A stretch of DNA of 64,000 bases from NCBI GenBank assembly GCA_014529385.2, contig CM043971.1:60094709-60158708 (forward strand), written 5' to 3'. The stretch is from Adiantum capillus-veneris. Lineage: Eukaryota; Streptophyta; Polypodiopsida; Polypodiales; Pteridaceae. The position numbers were made by a program, and so were the translations under genes. The notes beneath the pieces were generated by a model that saw only the letters and a list, made by a program, of their open reading frames with translations, searched no databases and was not told the origin of the DNA. Positions 12,600-24,735 of this stretch are shown here, piece by piece (the stretch's first letter is position 1; each line of letters begins with the position of its first letter).

Positions 12600-13140
12600 T
12601 CGAGTTTCATTCTATTGAAATGAGTTTGACCAATAAAATTTGAGTTTAGAGGAGTCAAATTTACTAAGTGGCATTAGATCCTTGATCAGCTGGAGGATCT
12701 CCTTTGGAAACTTTATATCCAATTTTTTGATGGTTTATCACAGATCCACTGTTGTGCAGAAGGTATGTAGGCAATTCCAAAAGGTAGTAATAGATGGCTC
12801 ATCCTGTCTCATCATAGCATTTGTATCATCAGCAAATTGCTGAAGACACAGGTCTTTGCTAGCACCAGGGATGTGGGATACCTTTTATCTTGCCTGCCTC
12901 TAATTCTGTCTGCACCAGCCGTCCCAATTCATCAAAGCAGATAGCATACAATAAGGGGAAATAGGGCAGCCCTGTCTAATGGATTTCATCATAGGAAAGA
13001 CATCAATAAGATCACCATTGAGGGAGATTTTAGCACAAGCATTGCCAAAGAGAACTAGACAAACTTAATAAAAAGTTTCCCAATTCCTATATCATGAAGA
13101 GACTGAAAAATAAAATCATAAGCCTTATCAAATTCAATCT
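12600..13140 (-). pseudogene. LINE (non-LTR) reverse transcriptase fragment
   Basis: Read on the minus strand, the segment shows the order expected in an L1-type plant LINE RT: FDKAYDFI near 13130, then an IRQGCPISP motif at 12982-12961, and the catalytic QFADDTNAM box at 12840-12815. Several stops and frame changes separate these motifs, so it is a dead 5'- and 3'-truncated piece. It joins directly to a PPR fragment at about 13140. Confidence 0.75.
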
Positions 13141-13451
13141 TGAAGAACTTTTGGTGCTTTCTGAAGTGCACCACATTTGGCATACATATCGACTAGGGAA
13201 GTTCCAAGAACGACATCTCTTTTCAATATCCTCTGACTAACAATATCATCATGAATTTTTGTGTCCATATCAGAATCTTTTGTAGAGCCACATGATTCAA
13301 GATGCGCGCATAGGTGATTGCATCTAGAGAGCAGTGTGTTCCAAGAGACGACATTCCGGATAGAAAGCTCCTTAAGCACTTTTTGTGCTTTCTCAAGCAC
13401 ACTACATCTGGCATACATGTCGATCACTAGGGTAATCAATTTCATGTGCAA
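13134..13451 (-). pseudogene. Pentatricopeptide-repeat (PPR) protein fragment
   Basis: The 105-codon open frame holds two PPR-like units: VIDMYARCSVLEKAQKVL followed by NVVSWNTLLS, and later SLVDMYAKCGALQKAPKV. These are typical of the PLS subfamily of plant PPR proteins, which act in organelle RNA processing and editing and usually contain ten or more units. Only a fragment is left. There is no start codon context, no targeting peptide and no C-terminal E or DYW domain. It abuts the LINE fragment, so retro-mediated transfer of part of a PPR gene, or simple insertion next to one, are both possible. Confidence 0.75.
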
Positions 13452-13827
13452 GAAACCAATCTTAATGGGCTGCCTATGATAGTCATGATAATCAATTTCA
13501 TGTACAAGAAACCAGTCTTAATGGGCTGTCTCATCCCACATAGTTTCTCCTTGCTTACCTATTCAAGAAAACCATAAAAAATGCCAACTGTTAATTGATC
13601 AATACCATCCATGCTTTTGCCTCTGTACAAGAAAAATAGAATGAAGGTCAATGCTGATCACATAACATTCATGCTTTAGCCTCTACAATTGGAACCCATT
13701 TGCGGAGCTCAACGTCAAGATACAACATATCCTTTTGCCTCTATAAATTGAGACAGAATAAAGATTAATGGTGATCAAACAATAACATTCATGCTGCTGA
13801 GAGCAAAAGATGCTACTAGCTTCATAG

Positions 13828-13944
<117 letters not shown>

Positions 13945-13949
13945 GGCCT

Positions 13950-15529
13950 CTCAATATAATAATCAATATCTAATTCTCCTAAATGATTTTCTCTGTTATT
14001 AAACTAATCATTTAATATGGGGAAGTGCAAGTGGAGAAAAAGCTAGAATATTGGTTAAGCTAGCACACCGGGCCACAGTAGGGATTCAAAGGGGGGGCCA
14101 TCTGCAAAAAAGAAATGTGGAACAATGGGCTTAAAAGACCCTAAGGTTCAGCCCATTAAGACTTCCAAAATGCTAAGGTTCCAAAATTCAAAGGTTGTGT
14201 CCAAAGGCCAAATACTTGGGAAATTGGATGCTTAGTGTGTGTCACAAAAAGTCTTTATCAATCCCTACATAGGAGGGGGCGAGCCTTGCAAGTAGGGGAT
14301 GAGATAGAAACTCACACACACACACACACACACACAAGCTCCCTTTACACAAAGGGAATGAGGGACACATGTCAGCTCCCTAGCCCAGATGCCCACAAGG
14401 TGTACTCAAATCCTATTGGATGGCCTTGGAGGTGGACCAATGAGAATTAGGCTAGAGTAAATCTAGTTTAATTAATTTTTAAAAAATTAGTCAAAGAACC
14501 AATGGGAATTAAACTCTCTAGAAGACTATTGGACAGTCTCCCAAGGGGACCAATGAGCATTTAGCAGCCCAATGGCTTGCCTGATTCCTATTGGCCAAGA
14601 GGCAAAGGGGTCCAATGAGAGTTTATTTTAATTAAATAATTACCTAAAGCTCTCACAAAAGGGGAAAGGGGGACCCATGTCAAAAGGCTATCACTTATGC
14701 TGCTTAATCACCATTGGCTAAGCCTAGGGAGGTCGAATAGGATGCTAGCAAGAGCAAATAGCAAGAGGGGTCGACCAAGAGAGAGGGGGGGATCATTTTT
14801 GCAAGGCATTATCACACACACACTCACACAATCTCATGTGTGAAGTAAAGAAGACTCTCTCTCCTTCTGAAGCTTTAATGAAAAGCTTATCACCTACTCC
14901 AAGCTTGTGACAAGGAAGGTCTACACCAACAACTCTTGGCTTTGTGATGCAAATCCAACCAAGAGCCAAGCTTTAATACATGCTCATCTCCTCTACCATG
15001 ATAATTACTAAGCTAAGCTGTGCTAATATGAGTGATTATGTGAGGAGATGTACATCTCTCTCGTAAGAATACTCCTTCTTCCTCTCAATCTACTCTCATA
15101 CCCCTCTAGCTCTCACCATCTTCGAAGGTGTGTGAGGTCTTGGGTCTGAGACCGTGAGGGAATTGATGTTGTGTTTGATACGTGTTTTGCATAGTGCATG
15201 AAGTTTCCATCTTCATTGCACTAGCTAGTATTGAAGGAACACAAGAAATTGTATTGTAAAATGTATCTCTTGATGGGAGAAACCATAATACAAGCCTTTT
15301 GGAGGGGGGACCGGCTCCATGCAAATCCGGTCCTCAAATGTTGTCAATTGCTTAATTTCTCTCTCTTTTGAAGTATTGTTCATGCTATCTAACTAGGTGT
15401 TATGCTTTTTGTTGCTCTATCCACCCAAGCACTCTTGTTAATCTCATTAGGAATCTATTCTAATGAAATGTTCACTATGTTCATGCTATTTTCCGCTACA
15501 CACAAGTTACTAGGCCATTAAATAATACA
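13950..15529 (+). mobile_element. Solo LTR, family A, copy 2
   Basis: This segment matches 4828-6419 from the shared ATATCTAATTCTCC start through the GCTACACACAAGTTACTA end region, in the same orientation, with dispersed substitutions and a CA microsatellite at 14314-14336. The sequence ATATAAT sits immediately outside both ends, probably a target duplication. The expected TG at the left end is not preserved. There is no protein-coding content. It is a second independent insertion rather than a partner of copy 1, because the two copies have different flanks. Confidence 0.6.
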
Positions 15530-15911
15530 ATATAATATAAATTGCTCAAAAAATTCACAATAATCTCTATCATCCTGTAATATATTTTCCTCTCCAAGGA
15601 CAATGTGTGCAGTTGTGGTACTTGCAAATCAATGATAGAGTGTGTGAGATATAAAATGTTTTGATCCCTTCCCTTTTATAGCTTCGTCTACAACTATGAG
15701 ACTTTATTTTGTTTTCTTATTTATATTAGCAACAAATATATCAATAAAGAAACTTAGTTGATGATCGAGCGAGTAACCATGATATTTGTCAATAATTAGT
15801 TGTTTAACTCTGCTTAATGAATTTTTACTAAAATGAAACTAGGGGCAGACAAACTTACTACAATTACTTGATCCATAGTAAGTGATAAATTACTAGATGA
15901 AACACCCTTTG

Positions 15912-16150
15912 CTATATAGAAGTTTATAAACTAACAGATGAGGATGCGAAAGAGCTAGCTACTATATAGGAGTTCATAACTTACTAGATGAACTTACTAG
16001 ATAAAGACGTCCAAGAACAGGTTTCTATATAGGAGTTTATGACTTACTATATGAACTTACTAGATCAACACGTCCAAGAGCAAGTTACTATATAGGAGTT
16101 TGTGATTTTCTAGATGAATTAGAAAATTGCTAGCTTACTTGCTAGATTAA
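15912..16150. repeat. Minisatellite with a unit of about 63 bp
   Basis: Starts of the repeated phrase CTATATAGGAGTT lie at about 15912 (variant), 15962, 16025 and 16088. Each is followed by ACTTACTAGATGAA-type sequence and CGTCCAAGA. Four imperfect copies are visible. Confidence 0.75.
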
Positions 16151-16486
16151 ATGTGAAAACTCCTACTTGTAACTAGGAATTATTGAGCATGTACTCTAAC
16201 TTTCTATCTAGAAACACGTCCAAAGCTCCTTGTGCACTCAATATTGGCTTGTTCTTCATGGGGCTGGTATATGGCCATGTAGGGCACATGTTTCCCCAAC
16301 TACCCATGTCAAAATTCTTGACTTTGCACTTATCGATGGCCTGATCTTCCAATTTTTCTCATTTTTCATCTTTTGTTGTTTCTAGAGGGCTCGTCCGTTG
16401 GTGGATTTGTGATGTGAACACATGTATGGCCTCAGGAGATGATAAGGAATCATGTAATGAGGTTACATTCTCCTTTTCGTGCATTT

Positions 16487-16510
16487 TCATGGGACATGCA
16501 TGTCCCATGA
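16487..16510. repeat. Perfect 24-bp palindrome
   Basis: The half-site is TCATGGGACATG, followed at once by its reverse complement. A close relative lies 285 bp downstream at 16772-16795. Confidence 0.9.
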
Positions 16511-16771
16511 ATGTTGTCTTTCTTAACATGCAACATGATGAGTAGATAGCCCTTGGTCTCCTAATGCTAGATATGTGCTTGGTTCTCAAATTGGGTTCCT
16601 GGTTTGTGAGGCTACCTCAAATTTTGCATTGTGTCACTCCAAAGCGCTCCTGATGGTTTTTGCCTTGGTTTTAATGTGCATGTGTGATTTTCTTGCATAT
16701 ATGGCTTGTATGAGATGTGATAGATGGGGCTATGAGGTCAAAGTTTGCATATCCTGCCTAAAATGCCTATT

Positions 16772-16795
16772 TCATGGGACACGCGCGTCCCATGA
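16772..16795. repeat. Second 24-bp palindrome of the same type
   Basis: The outer nine bases of each arm, TCATGGGAC, are identical to those of the palindrome at 16487-16510. The core is ACGCGC instead of ATGCAT, leaving two unpaired base pairs near the centre. Confidence 0.9.
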
Positions 16796-16799
16796 TTTT

Positions 16800-19204
16800 G
16801 ACCTAGATGGAATTTTTTAGCTTGCCTATGTGTTCCCCATGCTTTGGTTATCACATGGTTTCATTTTAGTCATATTTGGATTGGTTTTAAGGCTTCATGC
16901 AACGTGTTTTGTGCGGCTTGTGCGGTGGGCACGTTTTTGTTGCATGCATGCGCTGTCTGATGCGCTTTTGTGCTATGCATACATAAACATCAACTGTGGA
17001 TGGTATAGAAACCCTACCTCTCATCTTGTGTGCGGTGGTGCGGTGTGGAGGGTGTATGAAGCGCTCGAAGTCGCAATCGCTCTCGTCTCTCAGTGTCTCT
17101 AGCTCTCATAGAATGCAAATGACTAGAAATTTGGCTCTAAGTGCTTATACTCCCCGACATGACCAACTTACCCATAGTTTGTGCACCAATGTGCTTAGTA
17201 CGCCATGCACTTACGCTACAGGTTTAATCATGCTTGATTCTGAGCTCCCATTCGCTCTACTTTACCGTTTTCACCGCGTGGTGGGATAAGTGAAATTTTG
17301 GACTTTCACCGTTTGATGTGCAGACTTCCACGATGCTCTGTGAGGTGTTGTAGATGACCCATTTGCAGTCAAAATATTTTTTTGGCCTTCTTGCCTCGTA
17401 TTATTAATTTTTGAGTGAAAAATAGTAAAAGAAAATAGCAAAATTTAGTAAAAATTAGCAATTGCCCACAAAAAAAAATCTTAAAATTTCCATCAGCCAA
17501 TGCAAAATAGACTTTAAGAAAAATGTGATGATGGTCTTAAGGTTTGGCACCCGTTTATTGCAATTTTATGCCAGAAACCTTAATTTATGGTTATGAACTA
17601 GCAAGAGACTACTAATTTTTGCTCATGAAGTGCTTCACTCACACCTAGGGGTTCATATATAGTGGTCCCCTTTTCGTTTGACATGCTATGGATGGCCTCT
17701 TATAGCCTGATTCAACAAAATTGTGCCAAAATTACTCTTTTCTATTGTCGTTTGTCCTTTTTCCTGCTGTGACAGTCATTCATTGGATGTGGTGACAGGC
17801 ATGCCTCCCCCCACCTGTCTTGAGTCATATTGACCTTGCTGTGGTTAAGGCATGCATGTGCATGGGTGGTGGTAACAGTGCCTAATGCATGGCCATGTAA
17901 TGTGGCCTTAGGATGCAGTCAAAGTCAATGCACGTCAAAGATTATGGTAGTGCAAGAGAAAGGTATTGGAGCAAATTTGGACCAATGGCTTTTGTTGTCA
18001 AGGTTGTATTTCTTGGTGATTCAAGCATGGTTCAGTGTTTTCACCTTTGCTTTGCTATCTTTTCACGGTTGATAGACATCAATATGTAAGCTAGTCGGCA
18101 AACATTGTCGATAGGTATTGGACTTGGATCTTGTCTGTGTGTGTCGTGTGCCATTATACTTGTATTAGCTGTGCTGTTGTGGATGTGAATGGCATTCTAT
18201 TACATAGACTTCTTCTTTTCTTGTTGTCCAATGGCTTTTGTTGTCGAGGTTGTATTTCTTGGTGATTCAAGCATCGTTCAGTGTTTTCACCATTGCTCGG
18301 CTATCTTTTCACGGTTGATAGACATCAATATGTAAGCTAGTCAACGAGCATTGTCTATAGGTATTGGACTTGGATCTTGTTTGTGTGTGTCGTGTGCCAT
18401 TATACTTGTATTAGCTGTTGTTGTGGATGTGAATGGCATTCTATTACACAGACTTATTCTTTTCTTGTTGGCACTTTAGGAACCCACTTCCTTTTTTCTT
18501 GAGTCATGGCTCATTTGATCTTTGTATTTGTACCTTTTGGGGAAGTCTAGATTGCCGTTTGTTTTTTGTTGTCAGTTTGGGCTTTGCTTTTGGTCTTTGG
18601 CACCCAGATGGACTTTCTATTGCTTTGGGGGGTCATAATCAGCGGTGTTGTTGGAGTCTTCTCTCTTGAGGCCTGTGATTGCTTAGGTAGCCTAATATAT
18701 GCCGCTCCTTCATAGTGGCCTTGAACGTGTAGAGTTTTCTTTCGTACCCATCTTTGGTGAACCTGAGGTAACCAAGACTAGTCATTTCCTAGCGCTTGAC
18801 TGGTTCTATGCCTCTTTTTCTTGATCTTTGGGCTTCTTTTGATACATGTGGTTGTGTTTATTGGCTTTTCCCGTGGTTTTGTATGCTTTGGAACCCAAAT
18901 TTTTGTCTTCCCCTTTTGTGCTTGATGCAGTTTCTTAAGTGCCCATATGGTAGTTTGTTGTGCTCTTAGCTTCGGATATTGTAGGGTTTGATTTATCTTG
19001 CCCTGCTTAGGTGTTGGTGTGGTTTCCTATGAGTATAAGTAGTCTTTAGTAGCCAAGAGGGTTTGACAAAGTATGAAATGAATACTTCATCCCTTGCAAT
19101 GTTCACCTGCTTAGGCATTGGTGTGGTTTCCCATGAGTAAGATTTAGAAATTTTATCATGTAGGAAAACGGAGTCTTTCTCAGTGTTTTTCATAAAATGC
19201 ATAA
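16800..19204. other. Gene-free stretch with a 247-bp tandem duplication
   Basis: The block 17982-18228 is repeated at 18229-18473; both copies start CCAATGGCTTTTGTTGTC and end near TTCTTTTCTTGTTG. The rest is T- and G-rich with only short frames. A short phrase, GGTGTGGTTTCC, recurs at about 19016 and 19121. Confidence 0.6.
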
Positions 19205-19280
19205 CATCACGAGCTTCTGGTCGAGAGGCACCACATACCTAGCTAGGTATGCGGCGCCTCCCTCACAAAAGCTCATGATG
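19205..19280. repeat. 76-bp imperfect foldback with near-perfect 36-bp core
   Basis: Arms 19205-19242 and 19243-19280 are reverse complements at 30 of 38 positions. In the core (19225-19260) 16 of 18 positions pair, around the centre ACCTAGCTAGGT. Both core mismatches are purine transitions. There is no loop, so the DNA could form a cruciform and an RNA a long hairpin. It lies just upstream of the frame beginning at 19298. Confidence 0.8.
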
Positions 19281-19297
19281 TTGAGGTAAGTTACAAT

Positions 19298-21228
19298 GTG
19301 GGAAATATTGTGAGGATTTTTTCAAAACTTCTTGTGATCGTAGGAAGCACTGTATCGCTTGAGAGCCCAGAGAAACGGAAGAGAGGCGACAGACCGGTAG
19401 GGGTTGAACCCTTCAAGCCCATTGAGGTGAACATCATGGAAACTAGCTACCTAGAAGCCAACACGTGCCTCTTCAAGGGCAATTTTTATGACAAGGATCA
19501 AAAGAAAGTGGGAGTGGTGACGCCACCCGAATCTCTTTTCACTATCGACAAGAACGAGGAATGCATGAAGATCGTATGCAAGGTGGGGTTAGAAGAGTAC
19601 TTTGAGCTACCACGTCTGTGGGGAGTGGACGCGCAAAGAGCTTACGATCTAATGACCTCCATCGATGAGGATGGAAATGTTGAGCTTACTAGCAAGGAGG
19701 GAGAAAGGATACAAGTGAAAATCACAGAAGAAATACTGAATGAAGCACTTAAACTCCCCTCCTCAAGACAAGCACACAAGTTGACTGAGCAGGACAATAA
19801 GATCACCTTCCTCACACATCATGGCAAGAAAGAAACTTCTAAGTATCTGGTCAATCTGGAAATAGCTCTACCATTGATGCTATATGAGCAACATTTTGTG
19901 ATGGGCAAGCCTCCCACCCAAACAAGAGGGTGGCAGGATTTATGGCCAAGGCCATGGCTTCAAGAGCCAACCAGAAAGGGGACTTCAGTCGAAACATCCT
20001 GTCTAAGCTGGTAAACTACAAGAAGAGTAAAGGAATAATGCAGAAGCCATACCTGGGCGCAGCCTCAAGGGTTGTCTAAGACGAGCCCTTCAAGCCCAGC
20101 ATCATCATTCCTCCTAGAGCAGCAAAACAAAAGAGCAGGGTGCTATACAACCAAAGGAACATCATGTTATAGTGCCTATTTTAGAAGTTGAGGGAACCAC
20201 AAGAACAACCAAGGTGGTTGCCAACTTCTTGGCAAGGAGAACAAAAGAAGACCCCTTGGTGCTGCAGAGCCAAGGGTGATTACCTTTCGGTGAATCCATA
20301 AAGACAAAAATCCCATGAAGGTTATCAATTTGGAAGTCAGCATCACTATTAAAGGTAAAGAGTCCACAAAGGAACAAGAGGCGGCACCTTAAGTCCCCAC
20401 TACCACAGAAAAACCCATTCTTCTGGGATTGCCGGCCCGACAATTTATGGAAGAAGAGGAAGTAGGCCCAAGTCATAAGGAAACCCCTAAAGAGTTTGCA
20501 GATGAAGAAGAAGAAGAGAAGGAACAAATGGAATCAAAAATCTCCAAAGAAGATGGTGAGACAGATGTTGACATCGCTCATCATCTCAACAGGATTTTTT
20601 GATGATGAAGAAAATCAACAAAGCAGCCCAGCAAAAGGATGAGGATAATGAAAGACTCCATGAAGTTTTGGAGCAATTTCAAGCCGTGGCATCAACACAG
20701 AATGATAAAATTGGAGAGCTACAAGAGAAGGTGGCCATATACACCAACCTCCACGAAGCCAAACAAGTATAAAGTAGGGAATCAAGTGAAAGGATTAATG
20801 AAGCGATCCAAAGAGCAATAAAAGCAGAAAAAGAAGCTCAAGACTTTGAAAAACAAGCCAATCAAATGCGCATAGCACTCAAAGTGGCCAATGAGAGAAG
20901 AGTGGTGGCTAAGGGGGCACGAGAAGGAGCTGCAAGTTGTAATATTAGATCTGCAATCAAATTAGATGCTACCACTAGAAACCTACAAATGAAAGAAGTT
21001 AAAAGCAGCCTGCAACAAATGGATGAACTTAAATTTACTGAAGAGGGCTTGGGGTTGGGCATGGAAGAAAAACCCCTTGAGGAAGAGCATGGACTTGAAG
21101 AAGAAATGTTGCCAATTAATCGAACTAAAATAGAGCTCTCTAGAATAGGAGCTCTCTCAACTCCTTGCCGGCATGGTAGAACCCATCCTGAAGGACTGCA
21201 TGGAGTGGGAGAGGCGTATCCTCCATAG
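19298..21228 (+). pseudogene. Decayed retroelement-type open reading frames
   Basis: An open frame runs from 19298 to 20014; its first in-frame ATG is at 19436. It encodes a charged protein with phrases such as VGLEEYFELPRLWGVDAQRAYD and KITEEILNEALKLP. That layout reminds me of the putative plant transposon proteins often found beside gag in large non-autonomous LTR elements, but this is a weak resemblance. Coding-like sequence continues in other frames from 20040 to 20560 with stops. It ends in a Lys/Glu-rich, probable coiled-coil region, including 20866-21228 (RNLQMKEVKSSLQQMDELKF). I infer one former long protein, now broken. The function is unknown. Confidence 0.4.
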
Positions 21229-21361
21229 TGTCATTTTGAGTTTCTTCAAGTGGGGTGACACGAAAAAAGAATACAATAAGCCTACCCTCCATTACGCACT
21301 TCTTAAGTATGAACCATCAAGACAAGGGTGCGTTTAATTCACAAGAAGATTTATAAATTTT

Positions 21362-22101
21362 CTAAGTCAAGGCTGTTTCTTCCAATGTTAACCCAAATTC
21401 CTCATATTGAGTATGAAAATCCGCAACTCGTCCAACTCTCAACACTTGCTTGAAGAGTGATACATTAGCATATGGATCCCCTGACCCATCATATTTTGTC
21501 TTGACACATTGAGCCACTTGATATGGTCTTAATCGTTGTGGTTCAGTCACCAATTTAACCAATTCGTGGTCTCTTGGAAAGACATCTCTCGCCCTATCCT
21601 CGCGTCTTAGAGAGAATCCCGGTGGATTATTCTGTGATGTGTATTGTGGCATCGTTATTGGATGAAAGCAAGTAGATATTGGAGTACCCTTGTATGTGTA
21701 TCATTCTAAGTCAATTGGATTGAAATTTGACAAGTTTGTACTCACGTCCATACTTGCACTCCGTTAGCATTTGTGTACGTGAATGCATAGAGATTCTTAT
21801 GGGTGGTCAACTCTCTAGCATTGGGCTCTACACACCTCTAGAAGATGTATGGATCCCTGTTTGTGAATCTATATAAGCCCTCATGAGTGTAATTTGTAAG
21901 CACTCTCATGGATTCATTGGCTTTGATGAATCTCACGTTTGGTTTGTGGATTAGAGGATGCCTCTCCTCTAGGTATTCTCCCAATCCCTCTCCTCTAGGT
22001 ATTCTCCCAATCCCCCTGTTGAAGGCATTGAAACGTTTTTCATGTCTTTGAGTGGAGTAGAAAACCCTGGTGGTGAATGATTTATCATGATTAAGGATCA
22101 C
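21362..22101 (-). pseudogene. Retrotransposon gag remnant
   Basis: Two open minus-strand segments, 22101-21838 and 21652-21362, are separated by stops. The second contains YDGSGDPYANVSLFKQVLRV followed by DFHTQYEEFGLTLEETA, a pattern typical of the Ty3/gypsy gag domain (YDG.GDP, then an F..TLE..A stretch). The first segment is basic with no motif I can name. Both lie downstream, on the same strand, of the LTR at 25797-24736. They probably form the 5' coding part of that element. No pol sequence follows. Confidence 0.55.
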
Positions 22102-22511
22102 TCAAATCTCTAAAGATAGTCCTTGACAATCTCGCTTTGGCTTAGTGCAACTTATCTCGTTTTGCCCCTGGTCAGGTCTCTCAAAAGTCAGGAATTTGTG
22201 ACTTTTGGTCTTTGTAAACTAGTCTTGGGGTACCCCTAAAGTTTGGATCTAGGGAACCTAGTAAAATTCAGCTCTGAAACTTTCTTCCTAGCTATACTTG
22301 ACTCAATTTGGAGTTGTCTATCAAAAGTTAGAGCAGTTTTAGTGAACTGCACTTGTAACAGCACTCAAAACAGTCTCAAGACTAGAACATAGGAACTTTG
22401 GCTTGTATCTTGGCCTCCCAATGGTATTTTTAGCTTAAACTTGAGATTTGGGATGTTCTCAAGTATGTCTACAAGATCACCAAGTCAGATACCCCCACTA
22501 TGCTGAGAGGT

Positions 22512-24183
22512 ACATGGATCGCGATCCATGTTCCCTGTCTGATTTGTTTCTCCAAATTTTTACTGGGTGTAGACAAGGTCATGTACAGGCTCTGTACCAA
22601 TTTTTAGCAAATTCAAATGTTGAGGTACATGGATCGGAATCCATGTTCAACCACATCTGGACTTGATCTCTTTGCAACTTATTGCACTCTATGTCCAGAA
22701 GCTAAATCTTAAATCTTTTTGGATTTAGACTTTCAATACAAGGTCTGCATTGCGGTTTTCAATCTGTCACCTGTTTTGTTCCCTTTTGACGCAAATTTGC
22801 TCATTTTTTCCAAAATTAGACTTGGGGATATGTTTTCTTATGTAAGCACTACTGATCTAGAAACAAGCTATCACTATGGGTACATGGATCACGATCCATG
22901 TTTGGAGCCCAAATTGACTTCTCTTGGTACCATTAGAATCAGCATGACTAGTAGATCCTATGGTATCAGAATTTTTGAAAATGGACCTCTGGATTGAAAG
23001 TTGGGTCAGTTATGGCACTTGCACAGAGTACTTGGCAGTTCTAGACTTTTGGTTTGGTTTTTGGTATCCAAATTCACTTTTGAAAAGACCACTAAACTCT
23101 TGGTGATGTCCTCTAGCTATGGTGCAAGTATCAGTCTGTGACAAAGAAACATGGATCGCGATTTATGTACCTATGTGTGAGATTGCATCGAAACTTGGCA
23201 CACAGCTTTGCCTTGGTCTCTTGATTCCTGCTATATGGTCTTTATGTGATTTGGACCTTTCATGGCCAGTTCACAATGGTCTTTGCTACAGGCTGGAAAA
23301 GTTCCTGTCCAAAAATTTCTCAGAGGTACATGGATCGCGATCCATGTTCCACCACTTTTGGATCTGAAAGTTTGGTGCGCTAATAGCTTGTGATGTTTGT
23401 AGCTTGCTCCACAAAAATTTCTGGATCGGGATCAGTTTTGCCCAACCAAAACTGACTTCTATAGTCTATTGTGGCAGTTTTGACAATGCTCTGTTTTTTG
23501 CTCTTTTGATCACTTTTTACAACTTTTTTGCATTTGGTTCTTTTGGGAAAATTGTTTGTCTATATGTCAGCTATCCACTGCTCAAATTTTTTCATGAGGT
23601 ACATGGATCGCGATCCATGTTTGACCACATTTTGACATGAAAATTGGTCTGCTTGTAGTGCATGTTATGGTGATACTTTTCCCCAAATCCTTTTGAATTT
23701 GGCCAACTTTTTTCTAATCAAAAGTGAGTTTTTCTATCTGCCCTGCAGTTTTTGACTAGTTTCTGTATTTGGCTATTTTAACCAGCTTTTTTCAATTTTT
23801 TGACATGGTCCCTTTTGGCAAAGTTGTTCCAAATGATATCAAGAATGTACTTGTCAAATATTAGCCCCAAATGTCAAAAAGGTATACGGATCGCAATCCA
23901 TGTTTGGCAGCATTTTTTCATGAATTTGTTATGTTGGTTCTCTATGCCCTATAGAAGCCAAATCTCACCCCTTTTTGAATTTGGATCCCAAAATCTCACG
24001 ATTTGCCCAATTTTGTGTCTGAATCCTTATTTTGGCTGTTTTGCCCTAAAAGTCAATTCTCATGTGATTTTAGATTTTCTCTTTTAAGCAAACTTGATCA
24101 GAGCAATTTCCCAATGATGCTCACTGTAACTAGTAACTTTTCACCAAAAATGGTCTCTGGGGTACATGGATCGCCATCCATGT
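22512..24183. repeat. Array of eight 20-bp palindromes ACATGGATCGCGATCCATGT
   Basis: Copies start at 22512, 22627, 22882, 23149, 23328, 23601, 23884 and 24164. Three are perfect palindromes (22512, 23328, 23601) and five have one to three changes. Most are preceded by GGT or AGGT and followed by TTC or TTT. Spacings are 115, 255, 267, 179, 273, 283 and 280 bp, so the underlying unit seems to be about 275 bp with two shorter steps. Sequence between copies is T-rich and only loosely alike. A partial relative, CTGGATCGGGATCAG, lies near 23421. The array sits between an LTR with primer site and a gag remnant, in the position of a 5' leader on the minus strand. Confidence 0.85.
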
Positions 24184-24735
24184 TCCTCCACAGAATCTGA
24201 CCAAACTTCTCAAATTGCGTCTAGAGAGTCTGCTGATACCTTTGATCCACAAATTTTCAAATTTGGATCACTTTTGAGCTCTCTACCATCAAATTTTCAT
24301 AATTTTAGAGTTATGGTCATTTCAATCAAAATATGATTTTCGCCATTTAATCCTTCAATCTTTTAGCCCAAATTTGATGGTGGTAGTTTCTACTTACCCT
24401 ACTCCTAAGTACTGAAATGAAACATGAAACAAAAACAAACGAAACGGCACAAAATAAAGTCGAAACGAAAAACGGAACAGCACTCTGAAAATAATGAGAA
24501 AATCAAAGAATGAAATGCTTTTGGCTATCTCACTCACAACCCTCTTTACTTTTCAAGAATAGATCTAGCAAGTCCTCAACTTGCTAGACTCTACCAAGCA
24601 CTAAACCCCATGTCTAGCTGCTTCACTGCTAAGGTGTAAATGGAATGGAAGATAAATCTTTAGAAAGAAAACGCTCTAAATATGCACTAGGTCATTCACC
24701 ATCTAAGGATCATATCCCCAACAAAATAGCACCAA

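Noticed and set aside
22512-24183. CRISPR array
   Set aside because: The repeats are palindromes with irregular 115-283-bp spacing in plant nuclear DNA; there are no uniform short spacers and no cas genes.
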